A stretch of DNA of 64,000 bases from Rhynchopus sp. YZ270_cl-10 (GCA_964035575.1 OZ037892.1:992001-1056000); one strand, 5' to 3'. Shown: positions 1 to 11,400, counted from the stretch's first letter. Translations and numbers: made by a program. The notes: generated from the letters alone by a model not told the origin.

Positions 1-240
1 GGACCACGCCGAGCCTGCCGAGCGGGCGTCCAACAACGCTATCGAGCAGATGGTGCTGGACGAAGAGGACAGCCCCCCTTCTTGAACGTTTCAGATGCTG
101 GAGTCCCAGTGGGTCTGGCAGTGTACGAAGAGCGTTAGCATACCTGCAGAAGAGCAGAATGCTGGGCTTATTGTAGATTATTTCTACAGGATGGAGTTCC
201 ACATCACACCCCGTTTTTTTTCCGATAGCAATTACTTGTT
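1..240. repeat. Left arm of a 26-kb-spaced inverted duplication
   Basis: These bases are nearly identical to the reverse complement of 26,049-26,290. The arm includes the gene tail at 2-85 and about 155 bp of downstream sequence, then the two copies diverge at an A/T run. The duplication continues past the left edge of the window. Confidence 0.85.
2..85 (+). CDS. 3' end of an unidentified gene (partial, cut by window start)
   Basis: An open frame enters from the left edge and stops with TGA at 83-85. It encodes an acidic tail ending EEDSPPS. I do not recognise the protein. The frame is believable because the same 27 residues and stop recur on the minus strand at 26,206-26,289 in a near-identical inverted copy, where the frame stays open further upstream. 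Which copy is functional cannot be told from this window. Confidence 0.5.
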   Translation, partial: DHAEPAERASNNAIEQMVLDEEDSPPS

Positions 241-260
241 TTTTTTTTTTCCCGTTGAAA

Positions 261-330
261 GTGGAGATTTGCAACAACTGTGGCAACACAACCCGAGGCA
301 GTACACTACTCCAACAATTTATCAAAAAAA
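261..330 (+). repeat. Hairpin module family D
   Basis: Begins GTGGAGATTTGC and ends CCAACAATTTATC before an A run. Other copies lie at 23,356, 27,781, 31,031 (interrupted) and 42,686. Most contain a GCCACA/TGTGGC palindrome; this copy is slightly degraded. Confidence 0.75.
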
Positions 331-347
331 AAAGTACACCCCGCAGA

Positions 348-400
348 TAGTGGAGCTCATCCTCGGGTATCTGCACCAACAACCATACAACAACGACACC
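348..400 (+). repeat. Module family E
   Basis: Matches the repeat GTGGAGCTCATCCTCGGGT followed by a short GTGTCTACAC-type stem, an ACAACC stretch and an A run. Better copies lie at 32,117, 33,681, 35,252 and 59,799. Confidence 0.6.
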
Positions 401-576
401 AGGTCGGCTGGAAAAAAAATCATTTCGTAATACGATCTTTGGTAACCCGAGTGGTAAAAAAGTGGAAAGCGTTGTGCATCAGAGATCCGTTGACAGGAAA
501 ATGTGTATTTTTTTTTTAGAGTTTTGTGGATTTCCCCCAATATCACTGAACACGAGAGTAGTGAGCCTATGGTCTA

Positions 577-696
577 CAGTAAGACAACAAACATCGGAGG
601 GGGTAAAAACCCTCCTTAGAGTTTTGAAATTCCAAAATCCACCTTAGTTTTTACCCCTCCGATGTTTTTATCCCACCGGTGTTTGTTGTCTTACTG
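577..696. mobile_element. Tc1/mariner-like MITE, 120 bp
   Basis: Terminal inverted repeats start CAGTAAGACAACAAAC and end with its complement; a second inverted block (ATCGGAGG...) follows inside. TA dinucleotides at 575-576 and 697-698 form the target duplication. CAGT ends with a TA duplication are typical of Tc1/mariner-derived MITEs. No coding capacity. Confidence 0.8.
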
Positions 697-880
697 TAAT
701 TTGTTTATTTGAACACTATCCCCTCCCTTGCGTCTATGTAAGTCTGACTCTGGGGGGATTGGGTTTCCTATTTTCTTCTCCCAACTCGCTATTTTATGAC
801 CACAGGTTGGCTACCCTTTTTTGATGTTTTGTGTGCTTTGGATAAAATTCTGCACTGGTTTCATTTTCTTTTTTCTTTCA

Positions 881-912
881 AGATGTGTATACCGCATACT
901 CATCTTTCAACC
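881..912 (+). repeat. Module family C
   Basis: AGATGTGTATACCGCATACTC followed by ATCTTTCAACC and a T run. Related copies occur at 1,096, 17,112, 22,776, 23,280, 28,881, 33,091, 34,613, 51,541 and 51,590, each with a short GTGTN/NACAC-like stem. Confidence 0.5.
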
Positions 913-1187
913 TTTTTTTCTGTGAAAATAATCCTCTTTTGTGACAGTAACGCTACAAATAAAGAGTACCATTTTTTTCACACCTTTTAAAAACCACATA
1001 AACAAAAAAAAAACTCTAAATACGCGAGTGGCTTTGACTGTTTCCTTCCTGTCACAGTATCGTTTGCATGGGGTTGCTTCCCTTTTTTTCCTAAAAGATT
1101 GTGTGTACACAGTGAGTCCGTCATATCCATCTTTATGGGTAAGGTGACTGAGGCACAACACGATTTCTTTCTTACCCCCCTATTTTG

Positions 1188-1370
1188 TGCTTTCATCCCT
1201 GGCTGGAATCGTATATGGGTCAGTAGGAGGTGCCTGCATCAATAACTATTCCTTTTTTTTTTTTAGAAGCTGTATCTCATATCCAAGTATTGCTAAAAAT
1301 TTTTACCTCTCTCATAGCCCCCCATCTTTTTTTAAGGGTGACTGAGCATCTCTTGAGGCTCAGGTTCGTC
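1188..1370 (+). repeat. Composite repeat (B-like then A module), first copy
   Basis: Shares with 2,757-2,965 the order TGTGCTTTCATCC, GGTCAGT, GGAGGTGCCTGCATCAATAA, a T run, TTTTTACCTCTCTC, then an A module. The A module at 1,335-1,370 has the stem CTGAGC/GCTCAG. The copies are diverged, so the duplication is not recent. Confidence 0.7.
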
Positions 1371-1422
1371 TTTTTTGTTAGCTTTTAAAAATCCTCCCTT
1401 TTTTAGAATTAAAACCAACCCT

Positions 1423-2705
1423 GGGGTGTTCCGGGGTGTGGAATTTTGGGCACGTTCACAAGTTTTCACAACTTTTCACAAGTTTTCACAAGTTTTCACA
1501 ACATAGTATTTGCCATTTTTATGTGAAGAGTTGTGAAGAGTTGTGAAAAGTTGTGAAGAGTTGTGAATTGAAATGAAAATTTGGATGAAAAAAACACAGA
1601 TGTTGTGAAGAGTTGTGAACAGTTGTGAAGAGTTGTGAATTGGATTAAAAAAAAGGGGGGCTTTTTTTCCAGGGTTTTTTGCAGGACTGGTCAGGTCAAG
1701 TGTGCTGTGCACAGGGCTAGCTAGCGTGGGTCCGTGGGTCAAGTTGGCCGTACCACCCCACCCCCTGTGCGAGGAGGACGACGGAAGTCCGCGGCTAGTT
1801 CGCTTGTTGTCTTTTTTTTTTCAACATGTTCGCAACTCATAAAAAAGTAGCGTACCGTGCGCCTGCGGCGCAGCTAAAAATTCCGAGTGGTAGCCCGCAG
1901 GTCTACCCGAAATGTTGCGCACCTTGGCTTCGCCAGAAAAGTTTTGGTGCTATTTTTGCCAGGGGTGACCTGTTTTGCTTGCTCTGAGCTGGGGTCTAAA
2001 CGGGAGACTATACTAGATACGACGACACCCACTTCGAAAAGTGGGTGATCCCTTGCTGCTGTCCCCAGTTTTTTGTCAGAGGGGAAAGAAGGTTTCAACG
2101 CTCCCAAGGCCCACCCACAAGACCTGTCAACTCCGTTGGGTCGAGAGCCTCCAGGGCCCTCCTCATAGTTTCGAGAGCTTGACGAGTGCTCCTCGTTTAG
2201 TGTTGAAGCCAAACCGGATTTTGGGGACAATTTTATCCGAAAATGGCCCCGCCTATTAATGACCGGGCTCATATTTTCCAAAAATTTAAGTGGTCATAAA
2301 ATTGTCCAATTTTCAACATTGACCCCACCACTGCACGGGCGGATCCCAAAAATGCAAACCGATTAAAAAGTTGAAAAAAACACCTAAAAACACGTGGCCC
2401 GAAAGGGCCCAAATTGTCGGGTCAGCCACACCATTTTAAGCACTTTTTGCACACAGAACCGCCTGTGTTGCCAAACAACGTCCGCCAAGGTGCCCTGTAC
2501 CTACCTGGGTAGGTGGGTGCCCAGGCACCACCCAGACCTCGACCCACCCACGTCACAACTGTTCACAACTGTTCACAACTTTTCACAACTCTTCACAACT
2601 CTTCACAACTCTTCACACGCACTTTTTTGTGAAGAGTTGTGAAAAGTTGTGAAGAGTTGTGAATTGAAATGAAAATTCCCAAAATTCCATACCCCGGAAC
2701 ACCCC
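1423..2705. mobile_element. 1.28-kb TIR element with TTCACAACT arrays at both ends
   Basis: The ends are inverted copies of a 28-bp sequence beginning GGGGTGTTCCGGGG and ending GGAATTTTGGG. Just inside each end are arrays of a 10-bp TTCACAACT(N) unit in inverted orientation (about 1,455-1,640 and 2,553-2,665). The interior carries the GTGGTGGGGTCA module (reverse strand, about 2,320) and a GCGTACCGTGCGCCTGCGGCGC motif also found in other elements here. No credible transposase frame; probably non-autonomous. A target duplication is not clear. Confidence 0.75.
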
Positions 2706-2756
2706 AAACCCCCATTCCACTCCCATTTTTCTTCTCTCTCGCTTTATTATTTTTTT

Positions 2757-2965
2757 GTGCTTTCATCCATGGATGGCTGGCATCGGTACAGTGGGTCAGT
2801 CGGGAGGTGCCTGCATCAATAACTTCACTTTTTTTATACTTTTCAAAAAAAAGTTTGGGTACATTTAGTGCACCCTATTATACCATCTATTCAGTAGAAT
2901 AGTTAGTATATGAAACAATACTTTTTACCTCTCTCCATTTTAAGGTGACTAATCACGAGAGAAAA
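2757..2965 (+). repeat. Composite repeat (B-like then A module), second copy
   Basis: Diverged direct copy of 1,188-1,370, lying just beyond the TIR element at 1,423-2,705. The A module at 2,941 is truncated after ACGAGAG. Confidence 0.65.
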
Positions 2966-2978
2966 ATACAACAAAAAA

Positions 2979-3053
2979 GATTGATGAATAACCAATGTTC
3001 AAAACATTAAGTAATCTAATCAGACTAAGCACGAGAGGCTTAGGGTCATCTTA
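2979..3053 (+). repeat. AATGTT/AACATT hairpin followed by module A
   Basis: CCAATGTTCAAAACATTAA recurs at about 29,565, in both cases followed by CTAATCAGACTA. Here it runs into a good A module with the stem CTAAGC/GCTTAG at 3,025-3,046. Confidence 0.65.
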
Positions 3054-3780
3054 TATACCTTTTCTTTGTATCCATACACACACCCCCCCTCCCTGCCCCT
3101 TTGGAAACCTTGGTAATGCTGGCTTCTTTCTACTGCTCTACAGACACCCCTCTTCCAGAGGGAGTATTGCTATAAAAAAAACTCCACTCCTACCAAGGGC
3201 ACTTCGGCAATTGTTCGGAAATATTTTTTAATAATAAAAAAAATCCCTCTCCCACCTTCACGCGTGAAAATTTGAATTGGTGAAAAAAAAAAATCTGTGA
3301 AGTAAAAAGTTGCTCTTAAGGGTTGAGGATTGATATACCTCTACCTTTTCTGCAGTACAATACAATAAAATAAAAGTACAGATATTTATTCCTGTAGGTA
3401 AAGTGATTGTTGATACAAAAAAAAACAGACTTCGGTCAACCATTTGAACACAGATTTATTTTTTTTTTTTGTCCAGGGGACATCATCTGATTGTCGAAAC
3501 AACAAAAAAAAAGTGTTAGGAGTTGTCTCATCTCACATCTGCACCACCTCTTTGCAGCTGCTTCCAGCGACGTCTTATCGCCCCTCTATTATCGCGACAG
3601 CTGCGTTCTTCACTTTTCTGCTTTGCAACACACCTCCATCTTCGCCTGCTCGGATTACTTACCCATCAACCCCCCAACTCCCCAAGCCCGGTGGGTTCTT
3701 TGGGTTCTTCACTCACTGAGGGCAAATTTGACCTATCAAGACTGATCCTTCCACCCCCTCTCTCTCTCTCCCCCCTCACA
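3054..3780. other. Intergenic, no gene seen
   Basis: AT- and pyrimidine-rich spacer with T and A runs. A short motif GTGATTGTCGAAACAAC plus an A run at 3,488 recurs at 17,388 and 32,088, with a weaker form at 3,410. The right end becomes strongly pyrimidine-rich before the next gene. Confidence 0.5.
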
Positions 3781-3790
3781 CAACTACTAG
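3760..3790 (+). promoter_or_regulatory. Probable spliced-leader acceptor of the glycosyltransferase gene
   Basis: A CT-rich tract followed by ACTACTAG ending at 3,790 precedes the start codon by 21 bases. This is the layout of a trans-splice acceptor in euglenozoans. The inference rests on the same arrangement before the other long genes. Confidence 0.5.
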
Positions 3791-3811
3791 GTCCCCCCTT
3801 TTTCTGCCACG

Positions 3812-6800
3812 ATGGCAGGGAGGAGGTGGTATTTGGGGGTACTGCTGATTGGTGTGGGTGTGCTGTCGCAGCAATGGGGTGTTGGTGACAACACAGCGGG
3901 GTCGCCACGACGGCGTCCGGGGGCAACGAGCACCTCCTCCGCCCCGAACCGCAGCAGGGCGCGCACCGAGCTCCCAACCGCGAACCCTGTGTTCATCACC
4001 TCCGACGACCTGAGCGCGGCCACACCCAACACACCCACCCCGAACTCCTTCACAACCTGCCCCATCGTCAACTCCCCTCTTCGCTTTGCAAAAACCGGGC
4101 AACGCTGTGTATTCCCCTATCGGGATAACAACATATGGCGGGAAGGGATCGTGGACGGACGCTGTGCAACAGAGGTAGGGAGTGATGGCGAGGTGTTGAC
4201 ATACGCAGACGCAGAGGAGAATCAGGTGGTGACTGCGGATATGGTGTGCACCGCGGTACACAGTGGAGTGGCCTGCCCGCACACCCCTGCTGTACAGAAC
4301 GCAACGTGCGAGACTGACATTGGAAAGGGTAGGTGTGTGTGCTCTGGAGGGGGTGGGTCGGTGGAGTTTGTGGTGCGTAGTGGTGATGGTGGTGATGGGG
4401 GTATACCGTGCCGGGTGACAACCTGCGAAAAGGTGTGTCGTGGTGCAGTGGAAGACGTCATGTCCACAGGGCATTCGTTCTCGCGTGACACTGCAGGTGT
4501 GTCGCTTCTGCAGTATATAGCTCACAAAGCACAGAGGCATGCACCCAGAGCGAAGAAGAAGGATATCAACAAATGGCACCGCTTTGCGGCAGAGCTGCCA
4601 GGGCACGAAAAGGTGCGGAGGCTGTGGTGTGGGCGTGGTATTGCTATGTATGTGTGTGTTTTTTGTCGATGGAATTTTTAAAAAAAAAATTGCACCCAAC
4701 AGCATGGCAGGGCGCAAATCGACGTTGCCTCAGGCGATTGCGACGGCTGCCTTCTTGCGGGGGTATCTCAAATCCAACCTTCCTGTTGAGGTATGTTGCT
4801 TTGGTGTCGTGTGTTCCAATTTCAAAAATTGCAGATCTGGCAGCATGCAAGCGAGGTTACGGAAATGGGCGAAAGCTTCCAAAGGGGCCTGCAGCAGCTC
4901 AGCATTGTTCTGCGCACTCTGCCGCCGGAGGCAAACTCACGCTCTTCTGGGTATGTGGCTGTGTTCCTTCTTTTGACAGCTCTTTGTTTTGTTTTTCAGG
5001 CACCTGCGTCCCAGAGGCGTTTTTTTTTTTTTTTTGCACTATCTTCACTAACTTCACTTTGTTTGCGATCAAAGCGCATTTTGGACACATGAAAGTCACC
5101 ACCCCATCCCCACTACCACCACCCTGCAGTGAGATGTTCTCCCTGAAGCCCGCCGTTGTTCTTGCCTCCACCTTCGATGAGGTGATGTTTTTTGACTCAG
5201 ATGCGGTATGTCGCCTAGATTTTCATACCTTACTGCACCACAATTTTTTTTTTACGGACGATGTGTGGGGTTTTTACCTCAGGGTGCCAAAAAATTTGTT
5301 CCTCGTTTTTGGAAGGTGATGTAACACTCCGAGGGATGTTCGATAACCCAGTGCCTACATCGTAGGTGAGGGGCAAGAGGTCTTCGCAAGCTTCTCCCGA
5401 ATATCGCCTTCACAGACGATTTTCTACGCGCAGCAGCAAAGTTGTGCGTTTTCTGGACATCCTCCGCCACCCAATGTCTCCTCTTATTATGAAAATGGGT
5501 ACACCGTCTTATTCTGGAATTACAGCCAAAAAGCTGACTCACCAACGCGCAGAAGCTGTACTCGGGGGTGCCCCTGGAGCTGCCAGTCGGCCCAGACGTC
5601 ACCCTCGGTGTTCTTCAGTATAGCACTAGCCATGTCTGTGCTGTACTTCTTGTACTCTTTCTTCTGGAGAGGTACATTCACCGTATCGGTTTCTCTCTTC
5701 ACGCCCGTTGAAGTGGTGCACGAAGCACAGAACGATGGAACCTTCTATAGGGTCGACACTTCCGGCGTCAAGTAGAATATTTATCCCAAAAAAGCAAAAC
5801 GTGCCCCACCGTATCCTGCCCTACCCTGACATATTTAAGCTTCTTCTTCTCCAACGTCTTGCGGATTATCGCTCACCACGTTGCTGAGAAAGATCTGGTA
5901 GTACGACCTCACCTGGTCGATGCCCTCGGTTGACATCGCTGCTGCGAACGTCCTCATCCCAGAGTGCGTTTGTTGCACTATCAACTTCACTTTTTTTCTT
6001 TTACCCCCCTCCCTCCCTCCCTCCCGCCCTAACCCCTCTTCTCTCAGCTTCCCTTGGTCGACCCGAAGGTCATCTTCGACGAACGCACATCAAATTTGAC
6101 GGCAGTGTTCTGGCCTGACTACTGGACGCTGTACTGGGACGCAACAATCTGGAGCACGATGGGCGGGTGGCCCTTTGAGGGCAAGCACGCACCCTCGCAG
6201 GAGAGCGGGCTGATGGTCATCTGCAAGAGCTGTGGTGCGTGGCGTGCGCTGGCGCTGTCCTTCTTCTTCAACTACCACGCATCCACCTTTTACCCCGCCA
6301 TCTACACCGGACACTACGACGAGAAGTGGTGTGGCCGCTCCACCTGCACCCGCGGCGGACGGAACTACCACATAATGCCCGGTATGGGCGACAAGGACAC
6401 CTTCCAGATTGCACACATGGCGTTAAACGTTTCCTTCAAAATGATGGCCTCCTCTGCATTAGGTGGCCCCCTCCTTTCTAAGCGGGGGCTCGTGTGTGGC
6501 ACAACGATCATCCACAGGGGGACCGACAAAAGCATGATAGCGCTGCACCACAACAGCAACAAATGGAGCTGGCACGACTTTGCGAGTGGTCTGTGGGATG
6601 CGACCCCTGTGTTTCCGACACATGCTTCAATTTTTCGCAACGAATCTGACGCGTTTCACTCTGATGGACAGAACGAATGGGATTCGATTACCTACAGCTG
6701 GCGTGAGGACGCAGGCAGGCAACCCACTCCACCAGGGACAAGATGGTGCATTGTCTACAAAGGCAGCACATTTGTGTCGCAGATCAGCGATACCCTCGGC

Positions 6801-7082
6801 TTCTCCATCGAGAAAGTGCTTGGCAGCTACTACGTGAACCTGTACAGCACACCGTGGCTGATTGAGTGGATCGACAGCATGGACACTGTGCCAAAGCTAG
6901 GGTGGGAGGCGGACCTTCTCTTTGCACTGTTCGCAGGTGTCCTCGTGGTCTACCTCTTTGTTGCAAAGCTGCTCAACGTTGACGGCAAGCAGAGAGAGCC
7001 CTCAGCAACCACACCACGTGGTGGATATGTAAGAAGTTCGAGTGCAGCGAAGAATGGTAGCGTGGCGGCACTCAAAGTTTAG
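3812..7082 (+). CDS. GT71/Mnn1-like glycosyltransferase, five exons, 716 aa
   Basis: CDS joins 3812-4647, 4703-4790, 4835-4950, 5130-5205 and 6048-7082; every junction is GT-AG and keeps frame. A hydrophobic N-terminus (residues 4-20) is followed by a cysteine-containing region with an FN2-like stretch (GQRCVFPYRDNN). The spliced core has the order expected of alpha-mannosyltransferases of the Mnn1 type: GRGIAIMAGRKS, LPVEIW, LKPAVVLASTFDEVMFFDSD with a DxD metal site, LPLVDPKVIF, AVFWPDYW, then GDKDTFQ. A second hydrophobic segment lies near the C-terminus (DLLFALFAGVLVVYLFV). Likely a Golgi or ER enzyme transferring a sugar from a nucleotide donor; donor and linkage are not shown by sequence. 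Introns 3 and 4 carry module B copies. Confidence 0.88.
4951..5129 (+). other. Intron 3 of the glycosyltransferase gene, carrying a module B copy
   Basis: Bounded by GTATGT and CTGCAG. Bases about 5,000-5,060 read CACCTGCGTCCCAGAGGCG, T run, GCACTATC and ACTTCACTTT, the family B signature. Splicing it out restores the reading frame into the DxD exon. Confidence 0.75.
5206..6047 (+). other. Intron 4 (842 nt), with a module B copy apparently split by a 560-bp insert
   Basis: Starts GTATGT and ends CTCTCAG; joining its flanks gives DSDA-LPLVDP, as in the GT71 family. Module B sequence appears in two parts: AACACTCCG...GTTCGATAACCCAGTGCCTAC at 5,321-5,360, and CCCAGAG...GCACTATCAACTTCACT at 5,952-5,994. 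Between them is exon-like, T-run-free sequence with short open frames on both strands; a minus-strand frame near 5,940-5,835 starts MSTEGIDQVRSYY. Whether this is a captured gene fragment is unresolved. Confidence 0.7.
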
Positions 7083-7239
7083 CGTGGGAAAAGTGTGTTG
7101 TTGGAAAAAAAATACGGTTCTTGGGCACTAACCAATGTGTTGTGTGCGCAGAACAGAAGCTGTGCTGTAGGTGGATGTAATGTCCAGGGGGGCTTATGCA
7201 TTGAACCTTATTGAATGTGCACTCAAATGGCCTGCTCCC

Positions 7240-7331
7240 TTAACTGGAGTAGCGCCTCGTCTCATCGTCACGCATCCGCGATACATGCTCCTGCCCGAAC
7301 ACCACGTTGTACGTGCCAAACCATACGAGCT
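7240..7331 (-). CDS. Candidate terminal exon of an unidentified minus-strand gene
   Basis: Reading on the minus strand, a pyrimidine tract and CATGCAG precede an open frame LVWFGTYNVVFGQEHV... that ends YSS-stop at 7,240-7,242. Composition is protein-like and free of T runs. It is convergent with the glycosyltransferase gene and 157 bp from its stop. A plus-strand frame at 7,171-7,392 overlaps it and is a competing reading. Upstream exons were not identified. Confidence 0.3.
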
Positions 7332-7403
7332 CTGCATGGGGGAAAAATGTCATTATCCCCTGCAAAAGCCGTACCTGAGTGCGGTACGATAACGATTGTG
7401 GTC

Positions 7404-7439
7404 AAGGTGACTAAGCACGAGAGGCTTAGGTTCATCTTC
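7404..7439 (+). repeat. Hairpin module A, reference copy
   Basis: AAGGTGACTAAGCACGAGAG then GCTTAGGTTCATCTT. CTAAGC pairs with GCTTAG around a 7-nt loop. It is followed by a CT/T tract ending CAG, so it could also sit at the 3' end of an intron. Confidence 0.8.
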
Positions 7440-7535
7440 ACCCTCTTTTTTTCAGATGTATACCACGAAATGGATGCCTGCATGGTTGGGGTCCACTCAG
7501 TCAAATATTTTTCCCCCCTTGGTACAGCCGGTCAT

Positions 7536-7583
7536 GTACCAAGGTACACTGTTCACAGCGGGCTGTTGTATTTCAAGTCAACC
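7536..7583 (+). repeat. Module family F
   Basis: ACCAAGGTACACTGTTCAC then GGGCTGTTGTATTTCAAGTC and a T run. Other copies at 52,700 and 60,415. Confidence 0.65.
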
Positions 7584-7589
7584 CTTTTG

Positions 7590-8400
7590 TTTTTTTTTTG
7601 AATGCAAGAAAGAAAGATGGGAACATTTTGTTGATCCCTACCTATGCTATCATTATTGAATGCATATGTTGAAATGCTTTCAAGGCGTACTCAATGCGCA
7701 GGCTTGGAGCCATCTTTTCCAGAGAAGCACTGCCTCTAGGATTATCATCTGATGTGCCCTTCCGTATTTTCTTTGAATATAAACAAAAGCCATCCCAGCA
7801 TCATGGCGATGTGAAGGGCAATTTCAAAAGGGGGAAAATGTTTCTTTTTTTTTCCAGAGATTTTACGTCATTTTGGCTATCCTCCTGAAGATGCTGTACG
7901 CATGTATGTTTTCAATGTGTTTCGTTCTCTTTCTGTCTGGTTCATTATCACTTTTTATTGTACAGAAACGTTTTTCTTTTGTACCGTGAGCGTAAAAATT
8001 CTGACGTAAAAAATGTCCCAGAAATTTACAGGCGTTCCCCTTGCGATTTTCTTGGGGTGAGAGAGGTAGCTTTTAAAAAAACCCAAAGTAGGACAACAGG
8101 CTGCATCGAGGGAATGAAGGAGAAAGGAACGAAAAAAAAGTATCCCACCCCCGCTTTGTTTAGATCGTAAACCGTGAAATGAATGTAGGAGTTCACTCCA
8201 CCCCCCCGGTACACCCGGCCTACCAAGAAACGAGGGGTTTGTGTTGTTAGTTTCTACTCAACTTTGTTACCTTGTACTTTGGTCTTTAGTATCCCTTTAC
8301 CCAAATCCTACACACTACAGATAGTGCAAATGCACTGAAAAGTACTCTTTTTTCAAAAAAAAGCAACATTGTACCCCACACGCTAATACGCCCTTGAGGC
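7590..8400. other. Intergenic, no supported gene
   Basis: Mixed sequence with T and A runs and several short frames; none has family resemblance or convincing composition. It ends in CTTTCAGTCTGCCGCCCTTAG, two possible acceptor AGs upstream of the next gene. Confidence 0.45.
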
Positions 8401-8448
8401 TTTCAGTCTGCCGCCCTTAGGGGGTTTTTGCCCAGACCGAAGAGAACA

Positions 8449-11400
8449 ATGCGTTTGACAGCATCCTTCCTCTTGCTGTTGCTGTTGCTGTTGCTCCTGT
8501 GCACAGAGGTGGATGCGGTGAACTACTGGTTCAAGGGAGTCAAAGCGTACCAAAGTTCGAGGGGCACTGAAGTGGGCGACGAGGAGTATACCATGGAGGG
8601 TTCCATCTCCGTTAGTGGCGGCACGACTGGGGATCTGGGGTGTATTAAGTGCGGTGCAAATGGAGCGTGTACGAGTACTGGTACGTATGGTGCGTCGGGT
8701 ACGCAGACAAAGTCGGGTGGCTTGTCGATGTCGATCAGCATCGATGCATGGGAAGACGACAACGGCGACCGCTGTGAATACAAAACCGGCACCTTCATCA
8801 ACGACGACGAGGACCGTGTCCGGAAGACGTGCACAATAGACATGAAGGCCTACGATGTCGACACAGAGGTGACCTACCGTTGTGATGGGGGCGACGCATG
8901 GCTTGAAGTCGTCTTCAAGTGGTGGCCCGAACCAACAGATGCACCACCCACCGACCCGCCAGCCACGGACCCACCAGCAACAGACCCCCCAGCAACTGAT
9001 CCGCCAGCCACGGACCCTCCTGCCACCGACCCCCCAGCAACCGACCCACCCGCGACGGATCCTCCAGCGACAGACCCGCCAGCAACTGATCCCCCGGCTA
9101 CAGACCCGCCAGCCACGGACCCACCGGCAACTGACCCCCCAGCAACTGACCCACCCGCGACGGATCCGCCAGCGACAGACCCGCCAGCCACGGACCCGCC
9201 AGCGACTGATCCCCCGGCAACAGACCCTCCTGTGACGGACCCTCCCGCAACAGCGATACCGGTGACTGCTTCGCCGCTGGCACCAGTCACGGCAGTGCCA
9301 GTGACACTGGTGCCTGAGACGTCAGCGCCAGTGACGACCCCGCCGGCAACGGATCCTCCGGCAACAGGGATACCGGTGACTGCTTCGCCGGCAGTACCAG
9401 TGACGCTGGTGCCGACGGTGCCTGTGACAATGCCGCCTATGACGTCTACACCGCTGGCGCCACTGACAGCAGTGCCCACACCGCCACGCACCGTAGCACC
9501 GCCTGCTGTGACCTTGGTGCCGGACACCGCCGTGCCCGAGACAACTGCCCCGGGCCCAAGAGTCCGCACCCTCTCCCCACCACGCGTCGCGCCGCCAGCC
9601 CTCACGTTCACGCCCATCACCCCCACCTCACCCTCCCCACAAGGCACGTCCACAACGTCCCCCGCAACAGCAACACCTACAATACTGTCGACCCCAGTGC
9701 CCGCGACGTTGGCCCCTAAGACAACAGCAGCGCCGCCAACAGACCCGCCCGCCACCAAGGCACCCCCTACACACAGCCCCATCTCCAACGCACCCGACAC
9801 GCCGTCGCCCCCAAGCATGGAACTGGAGTGCCCACGCACAGTGAGCGACGTGGACGTGCGTGAACGCAGGTTCGTCGTCCACGGCTACCTCAACACAGGG
9901 GACAGCGCAGACCCTGTGGTGCAGGTCGAGAGCTTGACTGACGGTGTTGTGGACGGTGTGGAGTACCAGTCCACACGCAGGGGTTTTGTGCAGGTGGTAC
10001 GGAACTCAAGCATTCCAGGTGGTTTCTACTTGTACCTTGGGCACCCCATGTACCTTGGGGGTGACTCGGAAACAGTGCGACTCACAGTGACAGACAAGAG
10101 TACAGGGCTGGTGAGCAGTTGCGATGTGGATGTGGAAGCGTCTTTGGAGGAATCTGCCGTAGAAAAGGAGCCTGCCCTTGCTCGTGGTGCGGGTGCTGTG
10201 GTTGCGTCTATGGGGTCTGCAGGTGCAGCATCGACAATTGCGCTGCTGTCAACAGCAACGTGTGGGTCGCAGGAAAAGCTGCCGTTTCTCCTGCACCCCA
10301 CAGGGCTGGTGCTGAACAACAACCGCTACTTTGGGGTGATTGTGGGGAACCTATCCATTGCCGTGGGTGCCACGATCCTGTCCTACATTCTTGTGTACGT
10401 TGTGTTCAAGTTCCTTCCGCAGTGTCTTCCGTTCAAGAATCTGCTTGCCGCAAAAGGGCTCACACGCTTTCCATCTGTGGCACTGTTCATCTTCTTGTTC
10501 CTGTACCAAGGAACGAGTTTTGCGTCACTGCGTCTGGTGTGTTACCACGACACGTTTGGTGAACTGTGTGCTGGTATTGTGTCGACGGTGTTCTGTGTTG
10601 TGGTACCGGTTGCCACAGGACGTGCCATCAAGACACAGGTGCCTGAGATGGGCCTGTACAAGCTGGACAAGCCACGTCCTGTGCACACCTTCATGCTTGG
10701 CCCTGGTGAGTGGGTAGCTACAACAAAGGCAGATCTCTGGCACCAGCGCTACCTGTCGATGATCAAACCGTACTTGGAGAAGACGTGTTGGTTTGTGGTG
10801 TTCACGTTCCTGACGTCGTTTGCTGTGGGTGCGCTGAACGTGCCGAAGGTGGACACGATGGTGCAGTGCGGACACCTCAAGCTTGGTATTAGCATTCTCT
10901 TTGCGGCAACAAGCCTGCTGGTGCTGGGCCTCCGCCCCTACGCTCGTGGGCGCGACAATCTGGTGTTCTTCATCATCAACGTTTTGACTACTGCTGCACT
11001 GGCTCTGCAGGCGTTTGGATTCTACTCTGAGAACATGAACAACTGGCGCTTCACTACTGCAAGCCAGCTCTTCCAGGGGTGCATGCTGCTTGTCATGATC
11101 AAGGCTGCTACGGACCTTCTGTGTGAACTATACATTCTGTGGAAGGGGAGGCGGAAGGAGCTTCAGGAGCAGCAGTGGAGTGATGGGAAGTATGGTGCGA
11201 TTCCGTTTTCGGGGCAGCCGTGCGAGCTGGAACTTATGGAGGACCCTTTGGCGTCTGAGAACGACAGCACTGAGATGCTGTCTGCAGGTGGACAGGGGCT
11301 GAGCACGTCCTTGCTATCTGCGAGCGTGACCAGCACGAGCGAGCAAAACAGACGCAAAAGCTTCTTCTCACCATCACGCACATCTGCCACTGGCAGCCTC

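Noticed and set aside
5366-5623. 85-codon plus-strand frame after the donor of intron 4
   Set aside because: Joining 5,205 to 6,048 gives the expected GT71 sequence across the DxD region; this frame would break it. Kept only as unexplained intron content.
7171-7392. Plus-strand 73-codon frame
   Set aside because: It overlaps a minus-strand frame with a good acceptor and more natural composition; neither is proven, and this one has no splice or domain support.
8874-9839. 321-codon minus-strand open frame opposite the ATDPP stalk
   Set aside because: Shadow of the 15-bp repeat: low-complexity Gly/Val/Ser sequence only, while the plus strand has a signal peptide and conserved domains.
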